64,000 nt of DNA from Arthrobacter sp. StoSoilB20 (GTDB taxonomy: Bacteria; Actinomycetota; Actinomycetes; Actinomycetales; Micrococcaceae), in assembly GCF_019977295.1 (NCBI RefSeq), contig NZ_AP024651.1:4216001-4280000 (forward strand), given 5' to 3'. Positions 60,966 through 64,000 of the stretch are shown piece after piece. Numbering within the stretch: position 1 is the stretch's first letter; each line of letters begins with the position of its first letter. The notes below the pieces were generated by a model, which did no database searches, was not told the origin of the DNA, and saw nothing but the letters and a program-made list of their open reading frames with translations. Both the position numbers and the translations under genes were made by a program.

Positions 60966-61991
60966 GTGAGCCCAGATCAATCTGCATCAGCCCGCCCCCC
61001 GGTCATGGAGGACGTTGCCCGCGTAGCGGGAGTTTCCCACCAGACCGTTTCCCGGGTGCTGAACAACCATCCCAACGTCAGTTCCAAGACCCGCGAGCGC
61101 GTGGAACAAGCCATTACCGAACTTGGGTACCGCAGGAACACGGCGGCACGCAGCCTGGTGACGCGGCGCTCCCTGACCATCGGGGTTCTGGGCAGTGAGA
61201 TGGCCCAATATGGACCCTCGCACACGCTCCTCGGTGTCCAGCTTGCGGCCCGGGATGCGGGCTATTTCGTCAGTGTCGCGGGCCTGCGGGAAGTGACGCC
61301 GGAGACCATCAAGGACGCCATGGCGCATTTCATGGACCAAGGCGTTGACGGCATCGTAGTAACCGTTCCGCACCCGGGGACATTTGAAGTTCTCAAGGAC
61401 ATCACTGCCCATGTGCCGTTGGTTGCTGTTGGATCTGTTGGCGATGAGCACCTCACGGGAGCCACAGTTGACCAGCGGCAGGGCGCCAAGCTGGCCGTCG
61501 AGCACCTCTTGAGCCTTGGCCATGAGCGGATCGGCCACCTCTCCGGCCCCGCCGATTGGATTGATGCTGCAGCCCGCATCGAAGGATGGCAGGAGGCCTT
61601 GACGGAGGCCGGCCTTGAACCGGGAACCTTGATCGAGGGCGATTGGAGTGCTGAGTGCGGTTACCGCGAAGGCTTGAAGGTCGCCGCCGACCGTTCCGTG
61701 ACTGCGCTGTTCGTGGCCAATGACCAGATGGCCCTCGGCGTGCTGCGTGCATTCCATGAGACAGGCGTGCAGGTTCCCGGCGACATCAGCGTTGTGGGCT
61801 TCGATGACCAGCCAGAGTCCGCCTACTTCATCCCTCCACTGACAACCGTGGCGCAGGACTTCGAAGAGCTCGGCCAGCGCTGCATCCGTTTGCTGCTGGA
61901 CCGCTTGGAGAATGGCAGCAGCGTTTCCGCGGCCGCCGTCGTACCGCGCCTGGTGGTCCGCTCCACCACGGCCCTCGCCCCAACCAAGTAG
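60966..61991 (+). CDS. LacI-family regulator (probable arabinose repressor)
   Basis: The 341-residue protein has the LacI helix-turn-helix (VMEDVARVAGVSHQTVSRVLNNHPNVS) and a sugar-binding domain (SLTIGVLGSEMAQYGPSHTL). GTG codons at 60948 and 60966 are both possible; the later one gives the usual short lead-in. A matching LacI operator overlaps the promoter of the following araB gene, so it most likely represses araBD. Confidence 0.88.
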   Translation: MSPDQSASARPPVMEDVARVAGVSHQTVSRVLNNHPNVSSKTRERVEQAITELGYRRNTAARSLVTRRSLTIGVLGSEMAQYGPSHTLLGVQLAARDAGYFVSVAGLREVTPETIKDAMAHFMDQGVDGIVVTVPHPGTFEVLKDITAHVPLVAVGSVGDEHLTGATVDQRQGAKLAVEHLLSLGHERIGHLSGPADWIDAAARIEGWQEALTEAGLEPGTLIEGDWSAECGYREGLKVAADRSVTALFVANDQMALGVLRAFHETGVQVPGDISVVGFDDQPESAYFIPPLTTVAQDFEELGQRCIRLLLDRLENGSSVSAAAVVPRLVVRSTTALAPTK

Positions 61992-62019
61992 GTAGCATCC
62001 CGTTCCACCGCTCCCGCTC

Positions 62020-62048
62020 TTGACATCAAAGTTGTGAGCGCTAACAAT
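62020..62048 (+). promoter_or_regulatory. araB promoter with overlapping LacI-type operator
   Basis: A consensus -35 TTGACA (62020-62025) and a -10 candidate AACAAT (62043-62048) are 17 bases apart. The palindrome TTGTGAGCGCTAACAA (62032-62047) covers the spacer and -10, so repressor binding would exclude RNA polymerase. araB begins 73 bases downstream. Confidence 0.85.
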
Positions 62049-62120
62049 TGCATCAGACCTTCTTCACTTTTCCACCCCAACCCCCGGCAATGAGGCCCTG
62101 GCCAGCCGGATGGAGACCCC

Positions 62121-63890
62121 ATGAATACTTCTGAAAACCTCCCGCTGGATGAGCAATTCGTCATTGGCGTGGACTATGGCACCTTGTCCGGACGCGCGGT
62201 TGTGGTTCGTGTATCGGACGGAGCAGAACTTGGCAGCGGCGTGTTCGAGTACCCGCACGCCGTCGTGTCGGAGAACCTGCCGGGCAGCGGCCAGCGGCTT
62301 CCCGCAGATTGGGCGCTCCAGGTCCCTGACGACTACCGTGACGTTCTGCGCAATGCTGTACCTGCCGCCGTCGCCGATGCCGGAATCAACCCCGAAAACG
62401 TGGTTGGCATTGCCACCGACTTCACCGCCTGCACCATGGTTCCGACGACGGCAGACGGCACGCCGCTGAACGAACTGGAACGCTTCGCGGACCGGCCCCA
62501 CGCTTTCGTGAAGCTGTGGCGCCACCACGCAGCCCAACCTCAAGCTGACCGGATCAACAAGCTGGCTGAGGAACGGGGCGAGTCCTGGCTTCCCCGTTAC
62601 GGCGGCCTGATCTCCTCGGAGTGGGAGTTCGCCAAGGGCCTGCAACTCCTCGAGGAAGATCCCGAAGTCTACGGCGCCATGGACCACTGGGTTGAAGCCG
62701 CCGACTGGATCGTTTGGCAACTCTGCGGCAGCTACGTCCGCAACGCCTGCACCGCGGGCTACAAGGGCATCTACCAAGACGGAAAGTACCCCTCCGAGGA
62801 CTTCCTGGCGGCGCTTAACCCGGAGTTCAGGGGCTTCGTGTCGGAAAAGCTGGAACACACCATCGGCCGATTGGGCGATGCCGCGGGCTACCTCACCGAA
62901 GAAGCCGCAGCATGGACGGGGCTTCCGGCAGGAATTGCCGTGGCCGTGGGCAACGTGGACGCCCACGTCAGCGCACCGGCTGCGAACGCTGTTGAACCCG
63001 GGCAGCTCGTAGCCATCATGGGCACCTCCACCTGCCACGTCATGAACGGGGACGTGCTCCGCGAAGTCCCCGGCATGTGCGGGGTAGTGGACGGCGGCAT
63101 CGTGGACGGCCTCTGGGGTTACGAAGCCGGGCAGTCCGGCGTTGGCGATATTTTTGGCTGGTTCACCAAGCATGGTGTCCCGCCGGAGTACCACCAGGCC
63201 GCCACGGAAAAGGGACTGGGCATCCATGAGTACCTGACCGAACTCGCGCAGAAGCAGGCAATCGGCGAGCACGGACTCATTGCGCTGGACTGGCACTCGG
63301 GCAACCGCTCAGTGCTGGTTGACCACGAACTTTCCGGCGTGGTGGTGGGCCAGACCTTGGCCACCAAGCCTGAAGACACCTACCGGGCGTTGCTGGAAGC
63401 AACGGCCTTCGGGACCCGGACCATTGTTGACGCCTTCCGTGACTCAGGTGTTCCGGTCAAGGAATTCATCGTGGCCGGCGGGCTATTGAAGAACAAGTTC
63501 CTGATGCAGGTCTACGCCGACATCACCGGCCTGCAGCTCTCCACCATCGGGTCCGAACAGGGTCCTGCGCTGGGCTCGGCCATCCACGCCGCTGTTGCCG
63601 CCGGTAAGTACAAGGACATCCGTGAAGCAGCGGCGTCCATGGCAGCTGCTCCCGGCGCTGTCTACACCCCCATCCCCGAAAACGTGGCCGCCTACGAGGT
63701 CCTCTTCCAGGAATACAAAACCCTGCACGACTACTTCGGACGAGGCACCAACAACGTCATGCACCGCTTGAAGGCCATCCAACGCGCCGCGATCCAAGGC
63801 GGACAGCAAAACACAGCAGAGCAAAACGCAGCACAGCAGAAAGCCGCCCAGCCCACCCAGCCCAGCACCCTCGAAGGAGCTTCCGCATGA
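62121..63890 (+). CDS. araB: L-ribulokinase
   Basis: The 589-residue FGGY-family kinase has VIGVDYGTLSGRAVVVRVSDG at the N-terminus, IMGTSTCHVMN in the centre and AGGLLKNKFLMQVYADITG near the C-terminus, all typical of AraB. It phosphorylates L-ribulose. The last 35 residues are Gln/Ala/Thr-rich, low in complexity and unlikely to be catalytic. Its stop overlaps the araD start (ATGA), giving coupled translation. A LacI-type regulator gene lies immediately upstream. Confidence 0.95.
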   Translation: MNTSENLPLDEQFVIGVDYGTLSGRAVVVRVSDGAELGSGVFEYPHAVVSENLPGSGQRLPADWALQVPDDYRDVLRNAVPAAVADAGINPENVVGIATDFTACTMVPTTADGTPLNELERFADRPHAFVKLWRHHAAQPQADRINKLAEERGESWLPRYGGLISSEWEFAKGLQLLEEDPEVYGAMDHWVEAADWIVWQLCGSYVRNACTAGYKGIYQDGKYPSEDFLAALNPEFRGFVSEKLEHTIGRLGDAAGYLTEEAAAWTGLPAGIAVAVGNVDAHVSAPAANAVEPGQLVAIMGTSTCHVMNGDVLREVPGMCGVVDGGIVDGLWGYEAGQSGVGDIFGWFTKHGVPPEYHQAATEKGLGIHEYLTELAQKQAIGEHGLIALDWHSGNRSVLVDHELSGVVVGQTLATKPEDTYRALLEATAFGTRTIVDAFRDSGVPVKEFIVAGGLLKNKFLMQVYADITGLQLSTIGSEQGPALGSAIHAAVAAGKYKDIREAAASMAAAPGAVYTPIPENVAAYEVLFQEYKTLHDYFGRGTNNVMHRLKAIQRAAIQGGQQNTAEQNAAQQKAAQPTQPSTLEGASA

Positions 63891-64000
63891 GCGCCCTGCT
63901 GGAAAGCATTGCCAAAGTCCGCAAGGAAGTCTGCGAGCTGCATGCAGAACTCACCCGCTACGAACTGGTGGTCTGGACAGCCGGCAACGTCTCCGGCCGC
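63887..64000 (+). CDS. araD: L-ribulose-5-phosphate 4-epimerase, N-terminal fragment
   Basis: The window ends 38 codons into this gene. The opening MSALLESIAKVRKEVCELHA and the following VVWTAGNVSGR match AraD, whose class II aldolase-like domain binds zinc. It would convert L-ribulose-5-phosphate to D-xylulose-5-phosphate. GAAGGAGCTTCCGC, inside the end of araB, supplies the ribosome site. Confidence 0.93.
   Translation, partial: MSALLESIAKVRKEVCELHAELTRYELVVWTAGNVSGR

Overview
The window is high-GC DNA from an actinobacterium of the Micrococcales, most likely Arthrobacter or Paenarthrobacter. The case rests on strong GC3 bias, frequent GTG/TTG starts, a DtxR/IdeR-type iron box, a SAM-IV-like riboswitch, a YkoEDC-type thiamine ECF cassette and a fused MrpAB antiporter subunit. 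It looks like ordinary chromosome: no transposase, phage module, rRNA operon or CRISPR array was seen. Genes are densely packed, with many 1-4 bp overlaps.

Layout. 1-2.7 kb: the end of pabB, cardiolipin synthase and a pabC-like lyase. 2.7-6.4 kb: an envelope protein of unknown function, an amino acid permease and an AhpD-like protein. 6.5-12.9 kb: two divergent sulfur-related units. Leftward runs an FMN monooxygenase, a histidine/phenylalanine ammonia-lyase homologue lacking the canonical Ala-Ser-Gly triad, and a cysteine-synthase-like enzyme. Rightward, a SAM riboswitch precedes a DUF1737 protein, a rhodanese and MetZ. 12.9-17.5 kb: a YbdK-type ligase, an XRE-MurA fusion, and a WXG100-like/DUF6973 protein overlapping a lipoprotein gene. 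17.5-21.3 kb: a divergent iron-box locus with a siderophore-interacting protein, a penicillin-acylase-family hydrolase and a siderophore-type acetyltransferase. 21.4-25 kb: a TPP-riboswitch-controlled ECF transporter and tandem repeats. 26.2-32.5 kb: a complete Mrp Na+/H+ antiporter operon. 32.7-35.9 kb: an Atg22-like MFS protein and a KhtTU-like K+/H+ antiporter. 36-42.2 kb: a DUF559 nuclease-like gene between repeat elements, dCTP deaminase, and two secreted proteins sharing a C-terminal repeat domain. 42.3-48.7 kb: tRNA-Gly, a dehydrogenase, and transporter/regulator pairs with visible operators. 48.7-64 kb: sugar catabolism, with a LacI-controlled Gfo/Idh-DUF993-TIM-barrel operon, xylAB with a ROK repressor, and araBD with a LacI-type regulator.

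Several units read as self-contained circuits: a regulator, its probable operator and its target lie side by side (ArsR with an SDR, LysR with an MFS protein, LacI with the DUF993 operon, ROK with xylA, LacI with araB, and an iron box between siderophore genes). The least explained items are the MIO-less lyase operon, the WXG100/DUF6973-lipoprotein pair, the XRE-MurA fusion, the iron-linked acylase, the DUF993 pathway and several families of short repeats between genes.
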